Shown here: positions 17,288-25,579 of the stretch, piece after piece | How the letters are laid out: every line of letters begins with the position of its first letter | Numbering within the stretch: position 1 is the first letter of the stretch | Origin: an uncultured Lachnospiraceae bacterium | GTDB taxonomy: Bacteria; Bacillota; Clostridia; Lachnospirales; Lachnospiraceae | DNA length: 45,171 bases | Direction of reading: 5' to 3' | NCBI GenBank assembly: GCA_951800685.1 | Contig: CATOJY010000028.1 | Span: 1 to 45,171, forward strand | Translations under genes and position numbers: made by a program | The notes under the pieces: generated by a model | The model's database searches: none | The model's input: only the letters and a program-made list of their open reading frames with translations | Told to the model about the DNA's origin: nothing

Positions 17288-18556
17288 ATGACTAAAATTG
17301 ATATTATTTCCGGATTTCTAGGTGCCGGTAAGACGACGCTGATCAAAAAACTGCTGAAAGAAGCGCTTGCAGACACCAAGGTGGTGCTGATTGAGAATGA
17401 GTTTGGAGAGATCGGTATTGATGGCGGTTTTCTGAAAGAAGCTGGTATCGAGATCAAAGAGATGAATTCTGGGTGTATCTGTTGTTCCTTAGTGGGTGAT
17501 TTTGGCGCTTCCCTTAGAGAGGTGCTGGATACTTATGCACCGGAGCGGATTCTGATCGAGCCGTCAGGAGTGGGTAAGCTGTCCGATGTGATGAAGGCGG
17601 TGCAGGACGCTATGGCGGACAGGGATGTGGAACTGAACAGCGCAGTTGCGGTGGTAGATGCATGTAAATGCAGGATGTATATCAAAAATTTCGGGGAATT
17701 CTTTGTGAATCAGATCGAACATGCTGGTACCATTGTCCTGAGCAGGACGGATAAGTTAAGTGAGGAGAAGCTGTCTGCTTGTGTGCAAATGATACGGGAA
17801 CATAATGCCAAGGCGACTGTGATTACTACGCCGTGGGATGTTTTAGACGGAATGGATATTCTTAAGACTATAGAAGGGGCGAAAGATCTGGAGGCGGAAC
17901 TGATGCAGGAAGTGCTGGCGAAGCAGGAGCATACGCATCATGATCATGGACCAGATTGTGCCTGCGGCTGTCATGGACATCATCACGAAGGGCATGGACA
18001 TGAGGACTACGAAGGACATCATCACGAAGAGCATGATCATGGACACTGTGAAGGGCATCATCACGAAGAGCATGGACATGAACATTGTGAAGGACATCAT
18101 CACGAAGAGCATGGACATGAACATTGTGAAGGACATCATCACGAAGAGCATGGACATGAACACTGTGAAGGACATCATCACGAAGAGCATGATCATGGAC
18201 ACTGTGAAGGGCATCATCATGGAGAGCATGATCATGAGCACTGTGAAGGCCGCGATCATGCACATCATCATCACCACGCGGATGAGATTTTTACATCCTG
18301 GGGATTGGAGACACCGGCTGTCTACAGCAGGGATAAGATTGCAAACATTCTGTCGGAGCTTGACCAGGAGGAAGAGTATGGTATAGTCTTGAGAGCGAAA
18401 GGGATGGTACCTTGTTCGGATGGTAGTTGGATCTATTTTGACTATGTACCAGAGGAGTGTAATATTAGAAGTGGAAAACCAGATGTGACAGGTAAATTCT
18501 GTGTGATCGGGTCTAAATTACAGGAGGAAAAGCTGGCAGCGCTTTTTGGCGAATAA
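17288..18556 (+). CDS. COG0523 (CobW/ZNG1-type) metallochaperone GTPase with His-rich repeats
   Basis: A 422-residue G3E GTPase of the family that delivers zinc or another metal to client proteins. The P-loop GFLGAGKTT is at residues 9-17, the metal-binding CxCC motif at 63-66 (SGCICCSL) and the guanine motif SRTD near 156. Residues about 218-335 form a His/Glu-rich insertion with a CACGC pair and six near-identical 13-residue units rich in HHH, ending in HHHHH. A CobW C-terminal domain follows (TSWGLETPAVY to the end). The insertion is unusually long and should bind many metal ions. A strong promoter precedes it, and a second CobW-like gene lies 40 bases downstream, so the two probably form one metal-handling operon. 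Zinc, nickel or cobalt are all possible. Confidence 0.9.
   Translation: MTKIDIISGFLGAGKTTLIKKLLKEALADTKVVLIENEFGEIGIDGGFLKEAGIEIKEMNSGCICCSLVGDFGASLREVLDTYAPERILIEPSGVGKLSDVMKAVQDAMADRDVELNSAVAVVDACKCRMYIKNFGEFFVNQIEHAGTIVLSRTDKLSEEKLSACVQMIREHNAKATVITTPWDVLDGMDILKTIEGAKDLEAELMQEVLAKQEHTHHDHGPDCACGCHGHHHEGHGHEDYEGHHHEEHDHGHCEGHHHEEHGHEHCEGHHHEEHGHEHCEGHHHEEHGHEHCEGHHHEEHDHGHCEGHHHGEHDHEHCEGRDHAHHHHHADEIFTSWGLETPAVYSRDKIANILSELDQEEEYGIVLRAKGMVPCSDGSWIYFDYVPEECNIRSGKPDVTGKFCVIGSKLQEEKLAALFGE
18011..18244 (+). repeat. Six 39-bp tandem repeats encoding a His-rich tract
   Basis: Six contiguous 39-bp units start at 18011, 18050, 18089, 18128, 18167 and 18206. Each encodes EGHHH-EEH-[GD]H-[EG]HC or a close variant. 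Units 2, 3 and 4 differ by one or two bases only, and units 1 and 5 are nearly identical, which suggests recent duplication or slippage. The frame is kept because 39 is a multiple of three. A seventh, diverged unit begins at 18245. Confidence 0.95.
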
Positions 18557-18596
18557 GCATGAAAGGGGCATTTAACAGCAGAAAAAGGGGAAAGGT

Positions 18597-19538
18597 GTGG
18601 TCAATTTTATGAAACCTGTCTATATGGTCAACGGTTTTTTGGAAAGCGGTAAGACGGAATTTATCACATATACACTGGCACAGCCTTATTTTCAGGTAAG
18701 AGGCAGAACGCTGCTGATCTTGTGTGAGGAAGGCGAGAACGAATATGATGAGAATCTGCTCAGACTAAGCCGGACGGATTTAGAACTGATCGAAAGCGAG
18801 AAAGCGTTTAACAGTGCGAGGCTGATTGAGCTGGAGAAAAAGTATAAACCGGAGCGAATCATTGTTGAATATAACGGAATGTGGAACTATAAAGAAATGA
18901 AATTGCCATGGCATTGGAGGATTGAGCAGCAGATTACCACGATCGATGCGTCCACTTTTCCTATGTATTTTACGAATATGAAATCACTGTTGGCAGAACA
19001 GCTGAGAAAGTCGGAGATGATCATTTTCAACCGGTGTGATGGCGTGCAGGATTTAAGCAGTTATAAGCGCAATGTTAAGGCGATCAATCCAAAGGCGGAG
19101 ATCATATTCGAAGATGCTAACGGGGAGATCAATGAGATTATGGAAGATGATCTCCCTTATGATTTGAAAGCGCCAGTTATAGAATTGAATAACGAGGGGT
19201 ATGGTATCTGGTATCTGGATTCTCTGGACCATTTAGAACGGTACGAAGGGAAAACGGTGCGGTTTACGGCAATGGTGTTAAAACCCAAGGAGTTTCCGAA
19301 AGGGTATTTTGTGCCAGGTAGGATGGCTATGACTTGTTGTGCAGAGGATATGGCATTTCTTGGGTTTGCGTGTGAGTATGATGGAGTTGGAACTTTGCAG
19401 GAAAAACAATGGGTGAAGATAACGGCTGAGGTTTCAAAAGAGTATTTTGCAGATTATCAGGGAGAAGGACCAGTGCTTCATGCCGTAAGCGTCGAGCAGA
19501 CGAAAGCGCCGAAAGAGGAAGTGATCAGCTTCGTATAG
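18597..19538 (+). CDS. CobW-like GTPase with YcgQ/DUF1980-like C-terminal domain
   Basis: A 313-residue protein. The N-terminal half keeps a P-loop GFLESGKT (about residues 13-20) and an NRCD in place of the NKxD guanine motif, but the CxCC metal motif of the preceding protein is missing. The C-terminal part (from about residue 205: IWYLDSLDHLERYEGKTVRFTAMV ... GRMAMTCCAEDM) resembles the soluble domain of YcgQ/DUF1980 (TIGR03943) proteins that accompany CobW GTPases and permeases in metal-responsive loci. Starts GTG18597 (AAGGGG upstream) and ATG18609 are both possible. The position right after the His-rich GTPase suggests a joint role in metal delivery. It is a diverged paralogue, not a duplicate. 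Confidence 0.75.
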   Translation: MVNFMKPVYMVNGFLESGKTEFITYTLAQPYFQVRGRTLLILCEEGENEYDENLLRLSRTDLELIESEKAFNSARLIELEKKYKPERIIVEYNGMWNYKEMKLPWHWRIEQQITTIDASTFPMYFTNMKSLLAEQLRKSEMIIFNRCDGVQDLSSYKRNVKAINPKAEIIFEDANGEINEIMEDDLPYDLKAPVIELNNEGYGIWYLDSLDHLERYEGKTVRFTAMVLKPKEFPKGYFVPGRMAMTCCAEDMAFLGFACEYDGVGTLQEKQWVKITAEVSKEYFADYQGEGPVLHAVSVEQTKAPKEEVISFV

Positions 19539-19580
19539 GATAGCGGCAGGTGGTAGGGAGTGGAAAGAGGAGGGAGTGAT

Positions 19581-20345
19581 TTGACGGACGGTCAGGAATT
19601 ACAGCAATTAAAGAAGCGTCTTTTGGAGCTGGCACAGCGCTCTTACGATCAGGGAATCTATACATTCACTCCTTTTTTGGGATTATCAGAACGGCAGGCT
19701 TTTTATGAGATACAGCGGGAAGTCATATATGCCGGCTTCGATTTGGAAGGCGGCAGTCCTTTGTGTGAGCGCAAGATGATACGATTTGGGCTGACGGAAC
19801 AGTTAGGGTATGAAGCCCCTTATCCGATCCAGTGTCTTAAGATAGAACCTCGTAGTCCCAAATTTGCGGAACAGCTTACCCATCGTGATTTTTTGGGTGC
19901 AGTCATGAATCTTGGCATTGAACGGAGCACAATAGGAGACATTTTTGTGCAGGGAAAAGAGGCGGTGATGTTCTGCCAGGAAGGTATTGCGCCATATTTG
20001 ATACAGCAGCTGCACCAGGTTCGGCATACACAGGTTCGGTGTCTGATGACGGAAGTTTCTCAGGAGCTGCGATCTCCTAATTTGGAAAAAGTAGCGGTGT
20101 CAGTCTCCTCTGAACGGATTGATATGCTGCTTTCTAGATTATACAGTCTGTCAAGGAGCCAGAGCATGGAGCTGTTTCGTGCAGGGCGCGTGTTTGTGAA
20201 TGGACGGGTGACAGAGAATAACAGTTATACCTTAAAGGAAGGTGATAATGTTACTGCCAGGGGATTTGGCAGATTCCTATATACCGGACAACAGGGAGAG
20301 ACCCGAAAAGGAAAGATACGCATTGGCGTGGAAATTTATCGTTAA
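19581..20345 (+). CDS. YlmH-like S4-domain RNA-binding protein
   Basis: A 254-residue protein of the YlmH family. The N-terminal two thirds (TFTPFLGLSERQAFYEI ... RDFLGAVMNLGIERSTIGDI) is the YlmH-specific region. The C-terminal S4 domain (about residues 173-235: RIDMLLSRLYSLSRSQSMELFRAGRVFVNGR) binds structured RNA. YlmH has been linked to ribosome quality control and cell division in Bacillus, where it lies near ftsZ and divIVA; here it is outside that cluster. TTG19581 is the better start because AGGAGGGAG (19568-19576) precedes it; the GTG at 19560 is upstream of that site. Confidence 0.85.
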   Translation: MTDGQELQQLKKRLLELAQRSYDQGIYTFTPFLGLSERQAFYEIQREVIYAGFDLEGGSPLCERKMIRFGLTEQLGYEAPYPIQCLKIEPRSPKFAEQLTHRDFLGAVMNLGIERSTIGDIFVQGKEAVMFCQEGIAPYLIQQLHQVRHTQVRCLMTEVSQELRSPNLEKVAVSVSSERIDMLLSRLYSLSRSQSMELFRAGRVFVNGRVTENNSYTLKEGDNVTARGFGRFLYTGQQGETRKGKIRIGVEIYR

Positions 20346-20368
20346 GTACGAAGGGAAGATAAAGTTTT

Positions 20369-21292
20369 ATGATTTACTATAAGGCGTTTCAATGGTTGTT
20401 CTTTTTCTATTTTTACTGTTTTTGCGGATGGTGTTTTGAATCAGTTTATGTGTCGCTTAAATCAAGAAAATGGGTCAATAGAGGATTTATGAGAGGGCCA
20501 TTTCTGCCGCTGTACGGCAGTGGGGCGATTATGATGCTGATCGTTTCTATGCCCTTTCGGGACAATGTGATCCTCACATATCTGGCGGGAGTGGCAGGGG
20601 CTACAGCTTTAGAATATATAACGGGTGTTACAATGGAAGCGCTGTTTAAAGTCAGGTATTGGGATTATTCTAAACAGCGTTTTAATTTTCAAGGACATAT
20701 CTGTCTGCGTTCCTCTGTTGCATGGGGGTTTCTGACGATTCTTATGACTAAGGTGGTGCATAGGCTGATCGAGCAGTTTGTGTTGTCAATTCCAGGAAGT
20801 ATTCTTGCACCGGTGACAATGGTACTCACTTTCTATATAGTGGTCGATTTCACGCTGTCTTTCAAAGCAGCTATGGAGTTGCGGGATCTGCTGGATAAGA
20901 TGCAGAAACTGAAAGAAGAAGTGGAGCGGCTGCAGAAGCGTCTGGATGTACTTGTTGCTTTTAGCAATGCGGAGAAAGAGCAGAGGCGGCAGGAGAGTGA
21001 ACTTAGCCTGGCAGAACTAAGCCGTGGGGTGAAACAACGGTTTGCCAGCTTGAAAGAAAATATACAGAGTATGCCATCGGCCTATGGGGAGGGGATCAGA
21101 GAAGAAATTGCAGAACTGCGCGGCAGATTCAGCCATTATATAGAGGCACAGAGAGGGTATCGGGAAATGCTTGGGTTCTATAAACGTGATATGATCCGTA
21201 ATAATCCTACTATGGTATCCAGTAGATTTAGAAATGTGCTTGAGGAGCTGAAACGGGTTGTAAGTGGTGAACAACATGAAGAAGATGACTAG
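20369..21292 (+). CDS. CmpB-like membrane protein (putative ABC-transporter type IV family) with coiled coil
   Basis: A 307-residue protein. The first ~165 residues hold several hydrophobic helices with the motifs FCGWCFESVYVS, NRGFMRGPFLPLYGSG, ALEYITGVTMEALF and YWDYS, which I recognise as the CmpB/putative ABC-transporter type IV membrane family common in Firmicutes. Its function is not established. From about residue 170 a long charged helical region (LRDLLDKMQKLKEEVERLQKRL and on) suggests a cytoplasmic coiled coil. It follows the YlmH-like gene by 23 bases and is closed by a strong terminator, so it is the last gene of this unit. Confidence 0.8.
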   Translation: MIYYKAFQWLFFFYFYCFCGWCFESVYVSLKSRKWVNRGFMRGPFLPLYGSGAIMMLIVSMPFRDNVILTYLAGVAGATALEYITGVTMEALFKVRYWDYSKQRFNFQGHICLRSSVAWGFLTILMTKVVHRLIEQFVLSIPGSILAPVTMVLTFYIVVDFTLSFKAAMELRDLLDKMQKLKEEVERLQKRLDVLVAFSNAEKEQRRQESELSLAELSRGVKQRFASLKENIQSMPSAYGEGIREEIAELRGRFSHYIEAQRGYREMLGFYKRDMIRNNPTMVSSRFRNVLEELKRVVSGEQHEEDD

Positions 21293-21305
21293 AAACGAAA
21301 AGAAG

Positions 21306-21343
21306 ACGATCAGGCTGTCAGAACAGAAGCCTGATCGTTTTTT
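21306..21343. terminator. Bidirectional terminator between convergent genes
   Basis: ACGATCAGGC (21306-21315) and GCCTGATCGT (21329-21338) pair perfectly over 10 bp and run into TTTTTT (21338-21343) on the plus strand. On the minus strand the stem is followed by CTTCTTTTCG, also T-rich. It lies between the CmpB-like gene and the PHP gene, whose ends are 75 bases apart. Confidence 0.88.
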
Positions 21344-21367
21344 ATGCAAACGTCCTGTGGTACATAG

Positions 21368-22198
21368 TTACATTCTTTTCAGAGAAATATACCGGGTTTT
21401 GTACCGGTTACCTGAGCGGATGGACTCTATAACCTGGTTTTCCATCAATTCTAAATTTCTCGCTTTACGGCGGAACAATGCACAAGCCTTATTGTATACC
21501 CAGAAAGAGTACACGAGCACATTATTGACCTTACCCAATTTATCTTTTGTTGTGTGGTCATAGTGTTTTCCACCGATTACCGTGGATTTTCCTGCGTGTA
21601 TATAGTCAATCAGAGCATTTTCTGTTGTGATATGCTCCTGGAGAATTGTGTAACCAAAGCCTACGCAGTCTGCCTTGTGGGAATCGCTGCCACCGAAACA
21701 GGGCAGGTTATATTCGTTGGCGAGCCGCATAGCCCGCATGTTGGAATCGGCATCCTCACAAGCATTATAGCCTTCTATAAAATCAAATTTACTGTAAATA
21801 GTGTGGGAGAGTTTGCCGCGCAGTGTATTACGTATACTTAAAAATTTCTCTCCACATGGATGGGCGGGACCGATAATGCCGCCGTAACGATGAACGATCT
21901 CAATCAACAAGAGAACGGGAAGTCCGCGTAATTCCAGGATGGGGAGTTTGACACCAACGGGCATGATGATCAACATATGTCCTGCGTCAATGGTGTCGTA
22001 TTCAATACCCTTAAGAACAACGAAATTTCTGGGTTTATGGCGGAGTTTCTTATAATACCGGTATGCCTTATAAGAATCATGGTCCGTAATCAGCATACCG
22101 TGATAACCTTTTTGCTTCAATAGTTCGATATTCTCAAGTAACTCCAGTTTGCAGTCTGGAGAACCCTCTTTTGTATGACAGTGCATATCAAGCTTCAT
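21368..22198 (-). CDS. PHP-domain phosphoesterase
   Basis: A 276-residue protein with a polymerase-and-histidinol-phosphatase (PHP) metal-dependent hydrolase domain. Metal ligands are visible as H6xH8 (DMHCHTKEGS), the ITDHD segment near residue 37, GPAHPCG around 121, and GSDSH near 188. Relatives include the TrpH/YciV-type 5'-nucleotidases that hydrolyse 3',5'-bisphosphate nucleotides or oligonucleotides, but the substrate here is not certain. The C-terminal 50 residues are basic. It is monocistronic on the minus strand, with a weak ribosome binding site ahead of ATG22198. Confidence 0.85.
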   Translation of the reverse strand: MKLDMHCHTKEGSPDCKLELLENIELLKQKGYHGMLITDHDSYKAYRYYKKLRHKPRNFVVLKGIEYDTIDAGHMLIIMPVGVKLPILELRGLPVLLLIEIVHRYGGIIGPAHPCGEKFLSIRNTLRGKLSHTIYSKFDFIEGYNACEDADSNMRAMRLANEYNLPCFGGSDSHKADCVGFGYTILQEHITTENALIDYIHAGKSTVIGGKHYDHTTKDKLGKVNNVLVYSFWVYNKACALFRRKARNLELMENQVIESIRSGNRYKTRYISLKRM

Positions 22199-22300
22199 AA
22201 TACTCTATCATGCCTTTCTGCGATTTAATATCTGATCTATAAAATCTCACATTTCATTATTCTACATCGATTATCAGAAAAAAGCCAGGCCTTTTTTTTG

Positions 22301-22328
22301 GAATAACTTGGACAAAGGTTCATATATT
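22301..22328 (+). promoter_or_regulatory. Possible sigma-E promoter of the spoIIIA operon
   Basis: GAATAAC (22301-22307), a 13-base spacer and CATATATT (22321-22328) resemble the mother-cell sigma-E consensus (KMATATT, CATACAHT). The spoIIIA operon is sigma-E dependent in Bacillus. The predicted start of transcription falls very near the Shine-Dalgarno sequence, which weakens the call. Confidence 0.35.
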
Positions 22329-22347
22329 GAGATAAGGGGGAATGCGG

Positions 22348-23292
22348 ATGAAACAGGAAGAGATCATGCATATGTTTCCACAGCCGATGCGCAGCAAATG
22401 GAAAAAAGTAGCGCAAATGGCAGACAGGCTGCAGGAGATTCGTCTACGGGTGAAGGTTCCGGCAGCAGTTTTGATTGATGGCAGAGAATTATTTGTGGAT
22501 GAGAAAGGCAGTCTGTTGGACAGGCCGCCAGAAGAATGTGGCTGTAAACCAGAGGAACTGGAGGCAGTTTTAAAACATTTGTGCCAATATTCGATCTACG
22601 CATTTGCAGATGAGATCCGCCGGGGATTCTTGACGATACAGGGCGGCCATCGTGTGGGCTTGGCGGGACAGGTTATTTTAGAAGAGAAAAATCAGATACG
22701 CAATTTGAAATACATACGGTATTTGAATATTCGTATTGCGCATGAGATCAAAGGAGTTTCTGACAGTGTTCTTCCTTATGTGTATGACAGGCAGGGAGGA
22801 GTGTACAATACATTGCTGGTATCTCCTCCAGGGTGTGGTAAAACTACGATGCTGAGGGATATCATCAGACATTTATCCAATGGAACAGTGTATGGGCAGG
22901 GAATGAATGTGAGCGTGGTGGATGAGCGTTCGGAGATCGCAGGCAGTTATATGGGAATTGCACAAAACGACGTTGGAATCCGAACAGATATCTTAGATGG
23001 CTGTCCGAAGCAGGAAGGCATGATGATGCTGATTCGTGCAATGGCACCACAAGTGCTTGCTGTGGATGAACTGGGAAATGAGGGAGATATCCGGGCGCTT
23101 CAAATGGCAAGCAGCTGCGGCTGTAAGCTGATTGCTACCATCCATGGAAGCGGTTTGGAAGAGATAAAGACTAAAAAGTACATGTCTGGTGTTATGGAAG
23201 AGAAACTTTTTGGAAGATATCTTGTACTCACAAGAAGAAGCGGGCGATGTGAAGTGGAAGGTATCTATGATGGAGATGGGCTTCGATGTTAA
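22348..23292 (+). CDS. spoIIIAA: Stage III sporulation protein AA
   Basis: A 314-residue ATPase of the secretion-ATPase type, which powers the mother-cell half of the SpoIIIA-SpoIIQ channel into the forespore. Walker A is SPPGCGKTTMLRD (about residues 159-171), the Walker B-like segment is VLAVDELGNEGD, and LIATIHGSGLEEI follows. The family mark IRLRVKVP near residue 33 and FADEIRRGFLTIQGGHRVGLAG near 87 are present. ATG22348 is preferred over ATG22342 because the GGGGG at 22336-22340 gives better spacing. The stop overlaps the start of spoIIIAB by seven bases. Confidence 0.95.
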   Translation: MKQEEIMHMFPQPMRSKWKKVAQMADRLQEIRLRVKVPAAVLIDGRELFVDEKGSLLDRPPEECGCKPEELEAVLKHLCQYSIYAFADEIRRGFLTIQGGHRVGLAGQVILEEKNQIRNLKYIRYLNIRIAHEIKGVSDSVLPYVYDRQGGVYNTLLVSPPGCGKTTMLRDIIRHLSNGTVYGQGMNVSVVDERSEIAGSYMGIAQNDVGIRTDILDGCPKQEGMMMLIRAMAPQVLAVDELGNEGDIRALQMASSCGCKLIATIHGSGLEEIKTKKYMSGVMEEKLFGRYLVLTRRSGRCEVEGIYDGDGLRC

Positions 23293-23801
23293 AAGTAGTT
23301 GGGAGCATCTGTATTCTGCTTGGCTGTATGGGATGGGGTGGAAACAGGATTAGGGAGGAACGGTGCAGGATCAGGCATCTGCAGGAATTGATCCGTATCA
23401 TAAGAAGAATACAGAATGAAATGGCCTATAGCAAGCATACCCTGCCAGAGATTTGCCAGATCTTGTCGGAATCCTGTAAACAGCCTTATCAGGACTGTTT
23501 CGGAGCAATCTACAGGCGGATGAAGCAGGAAAATATCTGTCTGGATCAAATTTGGGAACAGGAGATGAAACAATGCTTACATAGAACACGGTTGCAGGAT
23601 GAGGAACAGGAGATTTTGAGAAATTTGCCGCAGAATCTGGGAATACAAGAAGAAAAATACCAGGCAGAGAGCATTGGGCAGTCTATGGACTTTCTTGTTC
23701 GAGTATGCAGACAGTCGGAGGAAGCCTATGAGAATAAGTCTAGAATGATATTCAGTCTTAGTATTTTGACAGGGGTGTTTTTGATCATCTTGCTTCTATA
23801 A
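23286..23801 (+). CDS. spoIIIAB: Stage III sporulation protein AB
   Basis: A 171-residue membrane-anchored protein of the GspF-like SpoIIIAB family. It has an N-terminal hydrophobic segment (VVGSICILLGCMGWGG), a helical cytoplasmic body (RIRHLQELIRIIRRIQNEMAYSKHTLPEI) and a C-terminal transmembrane helix (FSLSILTGVFLIILLL). Length is normal. It overlaps spoIIIAA and works with it in the feeding-tube complex at the forespore membrane. Confidence 0.93.
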   Translation: MLKVVGSICILLGCMGWGGNRIREERCRIRHLQELIRIIRRIQNEMAYSKHTLPEICQILSESCKQPYQDCFGAIYRRMKQENICLDQIWEQEMKQCLHRTRLQDEEQEILRNLPQNLGIQEEKYQAESIGQSMDFLVRVCRQSEEAYENKSRMIFSLSILTGVFLIILLL

Positions 23802-23827
23802 GAAGGCGGGATACATAAGGAGGACAC

Positions 23828-24022
23828 ATGAGTGTAAGTCTTATTTTCAAGATTGCAGCGGTGGGCATCTTGGTTACAATATTAAATCAGGTTTTAAAGC
23901 ATAGCGGCAGAGAAGAGCATGCGTTTTTGATCAGTCTGGCAGGCTTAATTTTGGTACTGACATGGTTGATCCCTTATATCTATGATTTGTTTATTATGGT
24001 TCAGGATTTGTTTACGCTATAA
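23828..24022 (+). CDS. spoIIIAC: Stage III sporulation protein AC
   Basis: A 64-residue, two-helix membrane protein (about residues 3-20 and 33-58), the normal size for SpoIIIAC. AAGGAGG precedes ATG23828. It lies in the conserved order between AB and AD and is a small membrane component of the mother-cell SpoIIIA complex. Confidence 0.93.
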   Translation: MSVSLIFKIAAVGILVTILNQVLKHSGREEHAFLISLAGLILVLTWLIPYIYDLFIMVQDLFTL

Positions 24023-24058
24023 AGAACCGCCAGTAAATCTGACAGGGAGAGGATTATT

Positions 24059-24445
24059 GTGGAGATCATTAAGATTGGATTGATTGGCATTACGGGAATC
24101 CTGCTTGCGGTTCCCCTGAAAAGTTATAAGGCGGAATATGGAATTTATATCAGTATAGCTGTGTGTCTTGTTATTTTTGGGTATGCGGCACAATATTTTG
24201 TTGGAATTCTGTCAGCAATAGATAAACTGAGAGGATATCTGAAAGATAACTATAGTTATCTAACGGTGCTTCTGAAAGCTGTAGGAGCTACCTATGCATG
24301 TGAATTCTGTGCAGGAATCTGTAAGGATGCAGGATATGGTGGAATTGCGGGACAAGTGGAGATGCTGGGGAAATTGTATATTTTGTTGACAGGAATGCCT
24401 GTACTCATGACGTTACTAGAAAGTATACAGTCGATTGCGGGGTAA
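24059..24445 (+). CDS. spoIIIAD: Stage III sporulation protein AD
   Basis: A 128-residue membrane protein with GTG start (24059). It has about four hydrophobic helices and the conserved YACEFCAGICKDAGYGGIAGQVEMLGK block typical of SpoIIIAD. It follows spoIIIAC in the usual order. AGGGAGAGG upstream serves as ribosome binding site. Confidence 0.93.
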   Translation: MEIIKIGLIGITGILLAVPLKSYKAEYGIYISIAVCLVIFGYAAQYFVGILSAIDKLRGYLKDNYSYLTVLLKAVGATYACEFCAGICKDAGYGGIAGQVEMLGKLYILLTGMPVLMTLLESIQSIAG

Positions 24446-24465
24446 AAGGTGGGAATAGACCTGTT

Positions 24466-25566
24466 ATGCACAGAAGGCGGCATAGAATGGGGGTGGATAT
24501 GGGAATTGAGGAGGGTAGTCTGGTCTGGGATGAAATGAATATGAATACGGCCATGATAGATTTTCAAAAGTTATATCCAGAATATACTTTTGATGGCAGG
24601 GCAGTATTGAGTCTTATTCTGCAGGGTAGATTATGGGATGCGTTCAAAGAACTTGGAAGCGGGATTGCGGGTGCGGCGGCCTTAGAGACAGGGCAATTAA
24701 AAGCGTTGTTTTTTACAATTATCGTATTGGGAATTATAGCGGCATTGTTTGTAAATTTTGCGGATCTTTTTCAGGATCATCAGGTGTCTGATATTGCGTT
24801 TTATTTTGTCTATATGCTTCTGATCGCTGTGCTATTGCAGTCTTTTGAGAGTGGTACGTCTATTGTAAGAGAAATATTAGAAGCGATTACAACCTTTATG
24901 AAACTATATATCCCTACTTATGTGGTAGCAGTGGGAAGCGCTTCCGGTGCAGCGTCGGCATCTGTATATTATCAAGTGCTGCTGCTGATCGTTTATCTGA
25001 TCGAGTGGGGGTATCTGACGTTATTGCTTCCTGTGGTATATAGTTATGTTCTGCTGACGGTAATCAATGGAATTTGGATGGAAGAGAAGCTGACTCTTTT
25101 GCTGGAGCTGCTCAGTAAGGCGATTGGAGTCAGTATCAAGATCACGCTGGGAGTTATCACAGGATTTAGTATGTTGCAGGCAATGATTTCTCCAGTAATA
25201 GATTCTCTGCAGTCTTCTATTCTTAAGAAAGCAATGTCGGCAATACCAGGAATAGGTGGATTAACAGAAGGGATGTTTGAGATGGTGGTAGGTTCTGCAG
25301 TTTTGGTCAAAAACAGTATTGGACTCTATATTACTTTTGTACTGATTTTTCTGTGTTGTGTACCGATCCTGAAACTTCTGTTTCTGGCTGGCGTGATCAA
25401 GTTTGGCGCCGCCTTGATGGGAATCATAAGCGACAGGCGGATGACAAACTGTGCAAACAGGGTAGGGGACGGTAATATTATGTTGTTAAAGATTGCTCTG
25501 TCTTCGATTGGAATGTTTGTGATCCAGATCGCAGTCATCACTTATACAACGAGTGGAAGAATGTAG
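24466..25566 (+). CDS. spoIIIAE: Stage III sporulation protein AE
   Basis: The polytopic membrane component SpoIIIAE, up to 366 residues. Eight or so hydrophobic helices span about residues 80-360, with the conserved GVITGFSMLQAMISPVIDSLQSSILKKAMSAIPGIG block and the C-terminal LKIALSSIGMFVIQIAVI. ATG24466, ATG24487 (with AGAAGGCGG upstream) and ATG24499 are all in frame. No choice gives the cleavable signal peptide that Bacillus SpoIIIAE has: the N-terminus is polar (VDMGIEEGSLVWDEMNMN). This is either a shorter lineage form or an N-terminal loss. Confidence 0.92.
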   Translation: MHRRRHRMGVDMGIEEGSLVWDEMNMNTAMIDFQKLYPEYTFDGRAVLSLILQGRLWDAFKELGSGIAGAAALETGQLKALFFTIIVLGIIAALFVNFADLFQDHQVSDIAFYFVYMLLIAVLLQSFESGTSIVREILEAITTFMKLYIPTYVVAVGSASGAASASVYYQVLLLIVYLIEWGYLTLLLPVVYSYVLLTVINGIWMEEKLTLLLELLSKAIGVSIKITLGVITGFSMLQAMISPVIDSLQSSILKKAMSAIPGIGGLTEGMFEMVVGSAVLVKNSIGLYITFVLIFLCCVPILKLLFLAGVIKFGAALMGIISDRRMTNCANRVGDGNIMLLKIALSSIGMFVIQIAVITYTTSGRM

Positions 25567-25579
25567 AGATGGGGGAGAT

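Noticed and set aside
18011..18244. Regular 39-bp repeats as a CRISPR array
   Set aside because: There are no spacers between units, and the units form an in-frame part of a GTPase gene.
17843..18386. Long open frames on the minus strand and in another plus frame across the His-repeat region
   Set aside because: A 39-bp repeat without stops in one frame stays open in the others as well. The translations are low-complexity Met/Val or His/Asp repeats, and there is no ribosome binding site.
22278..22299. A-run/T-run symmetrical element before spoIIIAA as terminator
   Set aside because: The central bases (GCCAGGCC) do not pair cleanly with the flanking A and T runs, leaving only an A-T stem.
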